Positions 1 through 10,482 of a DNA stretch of 64,000 nucleotides are shown one piece after another. Position 1 is the stretch's first letter. Each line of letters begins with the position of its first letter. The stretch covers positions 558,001 through 622,000 of the forward strand of contig WHVA01000005.1 of the NCBI GenBank assembly GCA_015179125.1, given 5' to 3'. A program made the translations under genes and the position numbers. Below the pieces are notes generated by a model. The model did no database searches and was not told where the DNA came from. It was given only the letters and a program-made list of their open reading frames with translations. The stretch is from Gautieria morchelliformis (Eukaryota > Basidiomycota > Agaricomycetes > Gomphales > Gomphaceae).

Positions 1-535
1 GTCTTCTCGGGTTGTTTGCGAAGTCAGACCAGGATTCGCCATCCCATCTCGAACCGGTAGCATTCGTACGTAGGGTTCGGCGCGGGTCTGCCCACATGTT
101 TCCCGAATAACGGAGTAGGTATGGCGGAATTTCTGCATGTCGACGGATATTCTCGAATTCTAACCATTGCACGCAGTCAAAGTGGTTATCCAGGATTCGT
201 GAACTATTTATGACATACTGCATGTTGAACATGCGGTCGTTTATGAGTACCGAGTGAGTGGTTACCGGGACTATTGTGTATCTTCCAGTCATTGATACGT
301 GTGTGGGCATTTCACAGTTTGCGAGGGATACTCTCGATGATAGCCTGTCCGCCAGTTCATCCCAAACGCTCTGTGGTTGGTCCCAAGCCCCACCGGTATT
401 ATTTTCCTCCGTCATATTCCCCATCATGTTTAACTGAAGTTCAATATTTTCTTTTGCTAGCTTATCGAGGTCTGCGACGTCTTCGCCCACATTTACCGTG
501 GCGGCCTGTACCCCTGGTGGTTTCCCGTCCCTCAT

Positions 536-1480
536 TCACGGGACGCTTGTTCTTTCAGGGCAGTCTCGTGAGAGGTGGCCTTGCTGCCTGCAAAGGAAGC
601 AAAGTCCCCTTGCTCTCAGGTCGTCCTTCAGCTCCTCGGTTAGCTGAGGAGCCGTTCTCGAGCGTTGCGGGCTTTGTCTAGGCCGTGGCCCGGCCTTGTT
701 ACGGGTTGGGGATACCGCCCGGTCCCGCCCCCTTGCGCTGAACGGTTTGTAGTTCTGTGGGCTCCTTGCTGTTCGCGACCCTGACTGTTTTGATCGTTGT
801 CTTCCAGAGTCCGGGCGCGGGTAGTCGTCCCGTTTTCTCGGTGTGTTTTTGGAGTCATCTTTGGGGCGCAGCGAGTTCCTACGCTCCTCGTAAAGTCTTA
901 GGTGTTCCGCCTGTTCAAACCTCTCTGCGGCCTCTTCCAGGGTTACAAGGTCCGTGTATTCGTCAGACATACCCGCTTTCGTCCATTCTAATCTCAGGTA
1001 GCTATTTGCGCCGTTCCACAGCTGCTGGACGAGGTGAAACTCCGTTATATCGGGCAGCCTTGTTGCTAGGGAGCGAAGATTCCGTATGAATTCCCGGATC
1101 GTCTTCTTTCCTTGGGAGGCCTCATAGAACTTGGTGCGCATTTGTTGTCTGAACCGTGCTGGGAAGCAGAAGTCAAACAGCTCTTTTCCTAGTGTCTCGA
1201 CCGTATATGAATCAGCTTGTGGAGCCACGAAGCTCATGTAGTATTTCGCCGCTTTTCCTTTCATAATTTTTTTCATATGTCTTACGCGGAATTTCTTAGG
1301 GAAGTCAGTCATTTCAAACCAGTTGTTAACCTCGAAGGTCCATTGTTCGAACGCGTTGAAGTCAGCAGAGCCGTCGTACGGATCTGGCTCTGAGATTTTT
1401 ACACTCGAGGCATTCTTCACGCGATGTTTCAGTTTTTCCTTGTAAGCTTGTCTCTTTCGTTTAGCTCTGTATCTAGCCAT
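536..1480 (-). CDS. Gag-like protein segment with CCHC zinc knuckle (fossil element)
   Basis: This 314-residue open stretch has the architecture of an LTR-retrotransposon Gag. A helical capsid-like core occupies roughly residues 40-190 (aromatic and charged, with a run like EFIRNLRSLATRL). A very basic, Arg/Ser/Pro-rich linker follows at about 200-285. A single zinc knuckle, CFLCRQQGHLSRDC (C-x2-C-x4-H-x4-C), sits near the C-terminus. In this family Gag assembles the particle and the knuckle binds element RNA. It is part of the element described above. Confidence 0.8.
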   Translation of the reverse strand: MARYRAKRKRQAYKEKLKHRVKNASSVKISEPDPYDGSADFNAFEQWTFEVNNWFEMTDFPKKFRVRHMKKIMKGKAAKYYMSFVAPQADSYTVETLGKELFDFCFPARFRQQMRTKFYEASQGKKTIREFIRNLRSLATRLPDITEFHLVQQLWNGANSYLRLEWTKAGMSDEYTDLVTLEEAAERFEQAEHLRLYEERRNSLRPKDDSKNTPRKRDDYPRPDSGRQRSKQSGSRTARSPQNYKPFSARGRDRAVSPTRNKAGPRPRQSPQRSRTAPQLTEELKDDLRARGLCFLCRQQGHLSRDCPERTSVP

Positions 1481-1696
1481 TGAGTCACTTGAGGATGTAG
1501 TATCCGACTCGTCTGAATCAATGTCTAGGTCCGTGGGGGGGGTTTCTTACTAAACAGTGTTTTTGCAAGGTAACCGTCCCGTGGTATCTGCGCAGTTGCG
1601 GGAGGCTGATATCTATGTGGTAGGGATGGATGAGCCGTATCGCCTGGTCTCATATTCCTCAACTGGTAAACGCCAGGTAGCACCGCTGTAGTCCTC

Positions 1697-2741
1697 TTAG
1701 GGTAAATGTAAGTTACCGCTTTCCTGTGGATCTACGCTTACGTTGCCGTTGAGGGTCTGGTGTAGTTTCATGGCGACTTGCTCGTCCAGTAGTACGTTGT
1801 CGTCCTCTGATTCCTCAGGCCTTGCTTCGGGGAGCGAAGTCGCCCTCCACTTTCCTTTTTCTTTTGCCGTGAGACGCGATCCGTGCATCCTCTTTGCCTT
1901 TGTGGATGGCCTCGAGGTGACGTTGTCTGTTGAGGTTACAGTAGTCTCCTGATTTTTTATGGGCAGGTTTTCTACTAGGTCAGCCCGTCTCCTTATCATA
2001 TTGCGCAAGGTATCAGAGTCCATATCCTCTATTATACCCATCATAAAGGTTTTGTACACGTCCAGCTCGTCGACCTTTGGTCTACGGGCGGCACGACGTC
2101 TCAATTTGCCCCTAGCTGGCTCGTTTGCCCAACCCTCTGGGATTGTCCCAAAAGGGTCTTCTGATCCATCATAGTCAGACCACCTGGGCGTTGAGGGGCG
2201 TTCCTCTTCTCTCCCCGTTCCTTCCGTCGCTGACTCTTCGTTGGAGAACCAGCCAGGGAAGAATAGCGACTCGCTGTGACTATTGGCTTTCGTTGGTGAG
2301 CCGTCACCCTGATCGTGCTTTCCATCGGGCTCCGAGCCGCTCTCATTGGGAAACGTGTGGTCGTTCAAGCCCGGCAGCGTGTCTAGATGTCCTCTCGGAC
2401 ATATCGTCTGCTCCGTCCGCTAAGCGGGGGCGACTGAGCGTGCCTCCAACGCCGGGGGCGTGAGCACCGCTCGCTGCTCCAGCTTCGACCTCGGGAGGGA
2501 GCGAGCTCTCGTCGACTGAGTCGACGACAAATCTAGAGGTGGCCGTTGCAGGCTCACCCTCTCTTCCGACGTAGTCGGGCACAGGTGAGATGGACCGACT
2601 TACCGAAGTGAGTGGGCTAATCTCAGTCGTTCTGGGATCGTTCGAAGATTCTTCGACGTCCCGCGGAGTGCTTCCGCTGTTCGACGGCGCCGTTGTGTGG
2701 TGGTGAGGCTCAGCGTAGCTTCTTCCGGAGCGAGTCACCAT
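1697..2741 (-). other. Leader-proximal coding remnants of the Gypsy-type element
   Basis: Acidic, Ser/Thr/Pro-rich reading frames lie between the LTR side and the capsid-like segment. They have no domain that I recognise, but position, strand and composition suggest the N-terminal part of the same element's gag region. The region is decayed (a few breaks). I see no host gene here. Confidence 0.5.
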
Positions 2742-2744
2742 GTT

Positions 2745-3081
2745 CCTATGTTCGAGTTGTTAGAAAAAAAATTGGATTTTGGGTACTCAACAGCGGGTGA
2801 TCAGTCCGTGTCGAGTTCAATGTTGACGGTGAGTAGGTTAAAAAATGTAAAGGAAGTCAGTCGGAGCTCAAAGATTTAGCGACAGACTGAGAAGACCGAG
2901 TTCTTAAGAGGTGCAACACTCGATATAACCAGTCTGAGTCAACCTTCGATAGGTGGGTACTAAGAGTCTCGAAAATTATATACATGAAATATGTCTGATC
3001 TTATATGTTTTTTCTAGTTCTATCTTTAGTCGGTCGGAGTCTGTAAGGGCTCGGCGTTAGTAAGCTAGCCGGGTCCTTACA
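2745..3081 (-). repeat. Probable LTR of the Gypsy-type element (outer edge near 3081)
   Basis: Read on the minus strand, the block starts with TGTAAGGACC at about 3081, the TG-start expected of an LTR. It contains an AT-rich TATA-like stretch (TATATAATTTT, about 2971-2981) and is followed by the gag-side region. The inner edge and the primer-binding site were not resolved, so the left limit is approximate. The partner LTR is outside the window, so LTR-LTR divergence cannot be measured. Confidence 0.45.
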
Positions 3082-3412
3082 CTTAGGTACTGCAAACGGG
3101 TGTAATCAGCTCTTGTGTAGTGCGTATAAGTATCTTTACAGATATATTACATGGATGAAGGCAAAAAGACCATATGATTGAGTGCGCGAACCAGCCGGTA
3201 ACGAGCCTCGCCGTAGCTCGACGTAGACATCTTGTTTGGTCAATTGTCGACTGGCGCGTGACGGTTCATTGTCACACAGAAAAGATTCTGCCAACGTGAC
3301 TGACATCACGTGATACCGCCTTCCGGACTAGTCACCGTACGACCTTTTCTCTCAACTGTTTCCTCTCCTTTATGTACATTGTCGCTAAGAGATTAGGTCG
3401 TGTTACGCTCGG

Positions 3413-4659
3413 ATGAAGTCTCATGCCTCATCAGAGTCGGACAAGCAAAATATTGGTTATGTTACTCGGGAGTTACTTGCAGGAGGCATTGCAGGCTCCG
3501 TCGTGAGTTCAAGATTCATTGTTCAGCTTGTCATTTCTGCAATTAATATAAAACAGGCCAAGACAGTGGTGGCACCTTTGGACCGCGTGAAAATACTTTT
3601 TCAGGCGTCCAATCCACAGTTTTTGAAATACGCAGGTCCGACCATTTAATCTTTTCCGCAAAGTTAAGGCACTTAAATCAATCTTACCAAATTTGTAGGG
3701 ACATGGACTGGTGTATTCCGTGCAACTCATGAGATATTCCTTCAGGCCGGCACACGTGGCTTATTTCAAGGACACTCAGCCACCCTTCTTCGTATTTTTC
3801 CTTACGCAGCTATCAAATTTATGGCTTATAGCCGGTTTCGTCGGGTGAGTCCTCACGCTTCTCGCAATGAGTACGGGTGGACTCGTCCATTGACTATGAG
3901 GACTGCAGTATCTAATACCCACGAAAAGCAGTGAAACCAACTTCAAGCGGTTTCTCGCTGGCTCATTATCAGGTTCACAATGACACATGCTAGTACTCAG
4001 ACAGCCTCTCATACGTTTGTCGTTTGTTTCCAGGCACCACCTCTGTCCTATTTACCTATCCTCTCGAGCTGATCCGGGTCCGTTTGGCGTACCAAACTCG
4101 TGCACCATCAACCACGTCATCTTCTCTGCCTCGTCCTTCCCTTTCGCAAATTATTGCCCTTATTTATCATGAAGGACCTCCTACCACGACCGTACCACCT
4201 GTTCCGCATCCCACACCAGTACCATCTCCGAAGCAAACACGCATTTTCTCCTCGTTTCCTCTTCTCAAATTCTACCGCGGCTTTTCAGTAACAATTATTG
4301 GGATGATTCCATATTCGGGAACATCATTTCTAGCATGGGATTATTTACGAGCGAAGATGTATCGCATCGATACGAAACCATCACGTGTAGGTAACCTTGT
4401 CGTGGGGGCAGTCTCTGGCGTTTTGGGTCAGACGGTGTCCTACCCGTTCGAGGTTGTTCGACGACGAATGCAAGTAGGAGGATTGACCCAACCTGACCGA
4501 TGGATAAGCTGGAGAGAGACGGTGAGGACAATCTGGAGGCAAGGCGGTTGGCAGGGGTTTTTTATTGGTTTGAGTATTGGCTATTTAAAGATGGTGCCAA
4601 TGACTGCTGTCAGCTTTGCTGTCTGGGAGGAGATGAAGGGGATACTAGACATAGACTGA
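3413..4659 (+). CDS. LEU5: Mitochondrial carrier protein, LEU5/SLC25A16-SLC25A42-like
   Basis: A member of the mitochondrial carrier (SLC25) family with all three repeats. The signature P-x-D/E-x-x-K/R is visible as APLDRVK (repeat 1), [10 protein letters not shown] (repeat 2) and [10 protein letters not shown] (repeat 3). The family forms six-helix transporters in the inner mitochondrial membrane. The first-repeat wording ([13 protein letters not shown]), a long spacer after repeat 2, and the C-terminal phrase [16 protein letters not shown] fit the LEU5/Graves-disease-carrier group, which is linked to coenzyme A uptake in yeast; that substrate is inferred. At least three introns are needed, for example GTGAGT at about 3501 to AAACAG at 3558. 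The start at 3413 gives a short hydrophilic N-terminus before the first helix. An LTR fossil ends about 330 bp upstream and may adjoin the promoter. Confidence 0.88.
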
Positions 4660-4729
4660 TCTGCCATCTAGTAGCGCCGGTAAAGGTTGCTACCTGCAAG
4701 CATCCGCATTTGAATAGCCTACTACTCGT

Positions 4730-6807
4730 ATGAACACCCTTCCACTGACGATACCCCCTGTGCTCAACCGCACTATCGATCTTGAGAAGGATCGATCTCA
4801 CTATCTGCGGCAAGAGAGAACGATCGCCGAACACTTGGAACCCTCCTCCAGTAAACTTACCCTCGAGGTTGCCAAACATATCTGGGCCCAGTACTCAGAC
4901 GTAACTAGCAAGTCCGTGGAGACCGAGCTTGGCCGGAATACGAATGCACTTCACTTGAATTTAGAGGTTGACGGTGACACTGTATCTTCTGGTGTGCAAC
5001 TCTTCACTTGTCAGACTAAAGCCAGAGAATGCTTACCTTAAGCTTTACATGACGTATCTGACTAGAAAGACATGAGTTCAATTGAACCTTTGGCCAATGG
5101 CGGTGGTAATGCGACTCGGTATGAGCTTAACAGCCCTGCCTCTGAGCGCGCCGTGGACGTGCCCTTTCCAACCGCTGAAGATACCACGGAGACTACCCCG
5201 GTCACTGCTGCCTCTGAGCACGCTGTGGACGTGCCCCTTCCAACCGCTGAAGATACCACAGAGGCTACCCCAGTCACTGTTCCACTACTATCGTCTAGCA
5301 GCAATGGCATTCATCACTCCGAACTCAATGACGATAAACCTCAGACCTATATGCTTAATGCGTCTTCATCCCTCGATGATTCTCATTGTATTCCCAGACC
5401 CGATGCACTGAACGACATGCGCGGTGCTTTAATGGACTCATTTCAAAAAGCCGTTTATCTCCGATATCCCAATCTGGATGTTGACCATGACAAACTCAAG
5501 GAGAGGTTTGTCAAGAAACTTACCGATGCGGAAGTGCAAGATTTCATACGAATGGGAAAGGGAGTCGTTGACGATTTGAGACGCGCGGGGAGAATTGGCG
5601 AGGTGAAGCGGAAGCTGGCGTCCCATGGCCGAGATGACGAAAATGAGGCGAGACGGAACAGGCGACGCATCTATAGAAGTCTATCTCCACTCCCTGCAGA
5701 CGACGGACAGTCTACTGATCGTATGGAGGTCGATTTGTCCACCCCTGGTGGGAGTCCGAGAGCTTCTACAAGTAAAGCCATTCTCGCCGGCCAGCATGAG
5801 GGCCTTACTATAACTTCGAGTGGGCCCAGGATTGGAAGTTCTTCGACACCTATTGACAGGCGTACCCAGCAGGACACATCCAATCCGCACCCTCTTGCAA
5901 ATGACAGCCATATGTCGACGTCAACATTACCCCAGCAACCTCTCGAATCACCACATTCGGGACCTTATTCCAACCCTTCCGATTCCGGCCCCCATAAGGA
6001 TGTTTCAATGTCTCCCAGCAATATTCTCGAGTCTGCCTCGACAGCTGATGAACATCGTCGTTCTCATGAAATGAAACACGAAGGTATCATGGCAATTGAT
6101 GATGAACCGTCAGACTTCTGGGCACCTCGGATTCTACTTGCGAAACAAGGCCACTCAACGGCGGACGTGGTAGATGCTTCGTTCGACGTAAACGAGCAAT
6201 TATTTAATGCCACCCGGCGATGGACACAACGCTGGAAGGACTATGAGTAAGTTATCATGACGACTCGAGCTGACAGCCCAAAACCTGACCATCAATCACA
6301 TAGTACTGGCCAGCCCCACATGCGATTGTATCTGACGAGCATCTCAACGACAGCCGCAGAAAATGTACTTCGTGAACTCCCTCCAAACCCTCCATCGTCT
6401 CGCCTTGCAGAGTTGGTGTCACAAATCAGTATCGTATGGCCGCCACCTGGGACGTTTTACCTGTCTTTGAACGAGGAACGCACCGAGACGATGTTCTGGG
6501 GAGAACACTTCTTCGTATGTGACCCACATGTAATGCCTCATAGCATATCCCTCACGCCTGATATATACTTAAGGGCCCATCGTCGCCACCGCTGGATATA
6601 TCAAACTTCTTGGTGTCCGGGGAGAACACCATCCGGTTCATTCAGTTAAAAGATCATTCTCAATTGCTCTTCCTCATTCTCGCCATGCCACCAAGTGAAA
6701 CTGAGAAGCAAAAAAGGGCAGTATGGAACAATCAACTAGGTGAACACCCAGTGTCTGGTACGGGTACAGTTCAGGCTATCTCTGGCTTAGGTTCAGAGTC
6801 TGCTTGA
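4730..6807 (+). CDS. Conserved-looking protein of unknown function, PINIT-like C-terminus
   Basis: I do not recognise a named family. The best single-gene model joins an N-terminal exon (4730 to about 4981), the long exon 5066-6246, and two small C-terminal exons separated by introns at 6247-6303 (57 bp) and 6515-6573 (59 bp). Residues near positions 200-290 form a charged helical segment (FQKAVYLRYPNLDVDHDKLK). The middle is Ser/Pro/His-rich and probably disordered. The end (PPLDISNFLVSGENTIRFIQ, then a hydrophobic strand) loosely recalls the PINIT fold of SUMO ligases, but no zinc-binding SP-RING follows. A perfect-register 24-codon tandem duplication lies near the N-terminus. The first intron is uncertain: retained or differently spliced, the first exon would instead end after about 96 residues at a stop overlapping ATG 5072. 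Confidence 0.6.
5138..5281 (+). repeat. Two tandem 72-bp units inside the coding sequence
   Basis: Units 5138-5209 and 5210-5281 are adjacent and differ at a handful of bases. Each encodes 24 residues: the first reads ASERAVDVPFPTAED then TTETTPVTA, the second ASEHAVDVPLPTAED then TTEATPVTV. The unit length is a multiple of three, so the duplication keeps frame. Several differences are third-position, which fits an old, maintained duplication. Confidence 0.95.
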
Positions 6808-6931
6808 ACTAGCGTTTCTGGGTGTTTTCGTGTTACATTGTTTTCGCATTGCTCTGAAGTTATCGCGTAATGAAAATGCAGTCTCTTCCCTGGGGAAAGA
6901 TAGAATACAGATGTATCTTACGTAGCGCTAA

Positions 6932-9133
6932 TCACTTCTTAGTGAAATAACTCATAAGGTTATTTTTACCGCCGTTGCTAGCTTTCGTCCCGGCTTTCGA
7001 CGTCAAGCCTCCCCCGCCGGGGCCAGAGCCTGGTTTCATGGTCTCTGACTTTCCTTCTCCATTTTGGGATTTTTTTTCGGTCTTCCCAGAGTAGTCATCA
7101 ACCATATCTTTGGATTTGTTGCACCCATTTCCTGTCGAAGTTCCAGTCATGGTGGTATCTTCCACCTTCTGGGCCTTTTTCTTGCTCTTTTTCGGCCTTT
7201 TCTCAGTGTCGGAGGGCGGTTGGGCCTGTTCGGTCTCAGAGACCGACTCGTATGAAGAGTAATCTTCGGTAACTATTGAAAACCTCATCAGAAATCGTTT
7301 TGAGATCAAAAATAAAAGTAAAAATAAGGGTGGGGGGAAGGGAGGATGCATACTGGTATATCCTTTCGCGTTCTTGGACTTCCTGCTTTTTACCACTCTT
7401 CGCTTTGGGAGGCCATTCTTGCCAACAGGAATGACTTTCTTGGGTTTCCTCTTTGCCCTGGGTCGGGCGGGTATGGGCTCTTCATCCGACAGCATCCCGA
7501 CGTCCTCATCAGATTGGCAGCCTGAGGCAGATACTCGGTTGTTGTGACGAGTGACTTCAGCTGGTATCATGTCAGTACGGAATGTAAGCTGTGAAAGGGA
7601 TAGACAGCAAACAATCATCAAGATCCATCATCGCTCTGATGCTGGGATCCATTTCCACCTCCTCATCTTCGGCGACCTGTGCTCTACCTTTTCCCATCTG
7701 CTTCACGGCCTTCTTGGGTTTCATCTCTTGAGGACTATCTTCGTCGTCGTCTGAGAGTAGAACACCCTTCTTGACCTTGATGCCATTTACGCGGGAAGGG
7801 GGTCTAGAATGCAGTGGAGAGGCGGAGGTTCGAATTTTAGTCTTTGGGGAAGGATTGTCATCTTCAGAATCAGATAGGGACATGACCGCGGATGGTCTCT
7901 TGGTGCCTCGCTTCAGAAGAACAAATGAGGCGAACATAGTGGCTAACAGTGTGAAAAGTCGAACCGACCTTTGGTTTATCAGATTCTACAGTCTTCTTGG
8001 TGCTCGTCATCGCCGCTTCCTTGGGTTCTTTCTTCACTTTGGCTTTGAGGTCTTCATCTTTCTTCGGCGCTGGCTGTAACTTTTCCACTTTTTGCTTTAC
8101 GGCTGACTTTGACTCCTTCTTCACAACCACCTTAGTGGTTTTGGCTGGCATTGGTTCTTTTTCTTTCTCCTCTTTCGCTTCGGCCTTACTCCAATCTAGT
8201 GCACCTTTCTTTTTCTCTTCTTGTTTGGGTTTCTGAGATGCTTTCCCTTTCTCAGAACTCAGAGGCTTTTCTGCTATGCCTTTTGCTGCCGCTGGAGGAC
8301 TGGGTCTTGAAGACGACGCGGAAGGGTGCGTCTTCGCTAGTTTAGAAGTGCCTCCTTTATTCGTTTGACCAATCTGCTGTCATACGCTTAACCGGAACTG
8401 AGCAGGAAAATTAACAGCACGCACCTTGACATCAGGGCCCACCACAATACCTATTATTTGATTGTACGCCTTTCCCTTAGAGATATCATCAGGCCTGACG
8501 CGATCTGCCATCGGCGCAAGCAGAGCGGCATCCTGTGCAGACATTCTAAGCGGCACACGCTGAGGATTGCACGTCAACGTACTCTTATCGCTGAAGGAGA
8601 TAGACTGTAGATATGAACAGAAGGTGCTCGTGTGAACTGTGCCTTTGCGGCTTACTCCACCAGTCAGAGCCGCAAACCCACAATAAGGGGCAGGTTATAC
8701 TCACCCTCTAAATCATCCTCGCCCACGAGAATGATCTTTCTTGTGGCCACTGATGCGTGAGTGTCCTCGATGCCCATGTCATCTTGAACGTTATCACGAT
8801 AAGATCCAGCAGCGTTGACAGGAGCTACCTCTCCTGTCAAGAGATATGTCGCATGCACAGGCACGTCTGTAGATCGAGATGACGCGTAAAAGGACGCCAG
8901 TTCACTGGCATATGCTTATTGAGCGACATTTTGGACATTTCTGTGACTTGGACGCGTACTTTTTGGCCACATTCACGTGAACAGACAGTTTACGGCTCAA
9001 CCATCTGAATGTTACCTTGTCGGGTGGCGCAGCTATGTTAGTATCTAGTTGGTGTCTGTATAGCAAGACACACCGTCTCTTTCTCGATGCTAAGCTGCTT
9101 TGTGAGGAACTCCGTTGCTATCGCAGAGGTCAT
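6932..9133 (-). CDS. POLD3: DNA polymerase delta subunit 3 (POLD3/Cdc27)
   Basis: The accessory subunit of replicative DNA polymerase delta. The N-terminus is spread over short exons: a start at 9133 (MTSAIATEFLTKQL), then TFRWLSRKLSVHVNVAKK, then VHATYLLTGE, all hallmarks of the POLD3/Cdc27 winged-helix region. The middle and C-terminal parts are long, Lys/Glu/Ser-rich and disordered, as in the family, with a typical KGYVTEDYSSYESVSE patch made by removing an intron at about 7270-7358. The last residues, KNNLMSYFTKK, end in a degenerate PIP-box (L-x-x-Y-F with no leading Gln), expected to bind PCNA. At least five introns are present. The gene is divergent from the LysM gene, with 86 bp between the start codons. 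Confidence 0.9.
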
Positions 9134-9219
9134 TATAGCAAAGACGCGTTAGTCGGAGCCGAAATCACGAGAGTGCTTAGGAACACTTAGTCATCCTAAG
9201 TGCTTATCAAGTACCAGAC
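9134..9219. promoter_or_regulatory. Short bidirectional promoter region between POLD3 and LysM genes
   Basis: Only 86 bp separate the two divergent start codons. The spacer holds a 7-bp inverted repeat, CACTTAG (9184-9190) and CTAAGTG (9196-9202), around TCATC, with a related GTGCTTAGG just upstream. No TATA box is obvious. Shared control is an inference from geometry. Confidence 0.4.
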
Positions 9220-10192
9220 ATGTCAAGTCGACAGGTTGCTCTCTGTTTGGCTTGCTCATCTTCTCCATCCCCCAGAGCTCAGTTGTCACCCCCATTCACC
9301 ACCTCATGCTGTATTCGGCCCATTTGCGAACGTTGCCTGTCTAGAAACCCTCGATTACGGGGCTATAACCCATGCCTTGCATGCCTAGCTGGAGTAGCTG
9401 TTGTTGGGCAGTCGGGCGCACTTAATGGGAAGCCAAACGTACATGTCGCTCGACCTGGCCCTTCGGGGCAATCGGAGAACCAGGAGAGGACCATATTCGT
9501 ATTAGGAGACAGTGACGACGAAGAAGCTGATACTAATACCCTCGATGTACCGCCTCCTTACATGGGGGCCGCAGAAATCACACCAACTCCCTTCATTGAT
9601 GAAACGAGAGTCGCTGACAGTATTGACGTGGAGATTGCCGATGGGGAAGGATCGAACCCTTCGAAGTATTGTATTCAACCTGGAGACAGCCTTCGAGGGA
9701 TTGCCCTAAGGTATGGTATCGACGTGAGTATTCCACAGATACGCCTGTTGCATTTGTACTGATGGCTAGTGAAAGGGGCGCAAGATCTGCCAAATAAACT
9801 CGTTGCCCTTCAGTACCCTCAGTACTACACCGCATCTGCTTCACACGCGAAGGTGGCTCAATCTGCCGCCAACTGGACGGCCGATGTTACCACCTGATCC
9901 GAAGATTTTGGAGGCTCATAATCGAGAGCGTGCAGAGAAACGATTCCAGTTCGTGACCAAGGAAATTGACTGGCGTGTTGCGAAGGCTTATGTAGCACTC
10001 GCGGAAGATGAGGATGACAGCACCAAGACAAAGGAAAGCATCCAAGCGACCATAAAGGCTCCGGAGCAGCGTACGCTGGAGGCGAAGGCAGTGGATCAAT
10101 ATCTAGACGATGGTGAGTGGGAGACAGGGCAAACCGGCGGACCACGTCTTCAAGGATTCCCACCATTCAAGTCACCGACGACAAGAAAATGA
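9220..10192 (+). CDS. Non-secreted LysM-domain protein with N-terminal Cys-rich module
   Basis: A 306-residue protein in two exons; the intron is 9724-9775 (GTGAGT to AAAG, 52 bp). Residues 8-60 carry paired cysteines (CLAC, a CC doublet, CERC, CLAC) that look like a small zinc-binding fold. An acidic linker follows (VLGDSDDEEAD). Residues about 147-195 form one LysM unit: YCIQPGDSLRGIALRYGID spliced to GRKICQINSLPFSTLSTTP. The C-terminal third is helical and charged. There is no signal peptide, so unlike LysM effectors this is probably intracellular. It resembles eukaryotic cytosolic LysM proteins, whose role is poorly known. The splice is firmly set because only this junction gives the conserved GRKxCxxN sequence. 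Confidence 0.85.
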
Positions 10193-10482
10193 GGCAAACA
10201 ACGTTGAGCAGTAGACTTTGCAAACTGATGCATTGAATATGTCTATCTTGCTCATGGATTAGCTTTGTGGTACTTATTTATTTCAGTATTTTATTTTGTT
10301 AGTCGGTCACCGGTGCCGAAGTAGGTACCGCCATCATGCTTTATAATCGCGGGCACAAGATATCACCGCTTCAATGACCGTGATATAAACACATGTGAAA
10401 CAACTTGTTACATACTAAAACGGTAGCCAGGTCAGTGCCAGGTCAGCACCTGTTTGTCTACTTAGCACTCCTATCCTACCCC
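10193..10482. other. Intergenic spacer before the first acyl-CoA dehydrogenase
   Basis: 290 bp with a T-rich stretch (about 10270-10300) suited to the end of the LysM transcript, then an AT-rich leader to the next gene. I see no gene or RNA here. Confidence 0.5.

Larger units (their letters stand above)
1..3081 (-). mobile_element. Ty3/Gypsy-type LTR retrotransposon fossil, cut by the window edge
   Basis: The element reads leftwards. From right to left it shows a probable LTR (up to about 3081), a leader, a gag-like region (about 2741 to 536) ending in a CCHC zinc knuckle, and the start of the region after gag (535 to 1), where the window stops. Protease, reverse transcriptase and integrase would lie outside the window. 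The order LTR-gag-knuckle on one strand and the basic Gag tail fit the Ty3/Gypsy (Metaviridae) family. The gag-like stretch is spread over several frames, so the copy looks broken, with a few interruptions. Without the second LTR its age cannot be estimated. It sits about 330 bp upstream of the carrier gene that starts at 3413. Confidence 0.8.

Noticed and set aside
5070-5075. ATGA stop/start overlap read as a bacterial-style operon
   Set aside because: All surrounding genes have fungal introns; a spliced single gene explains the sequence better.
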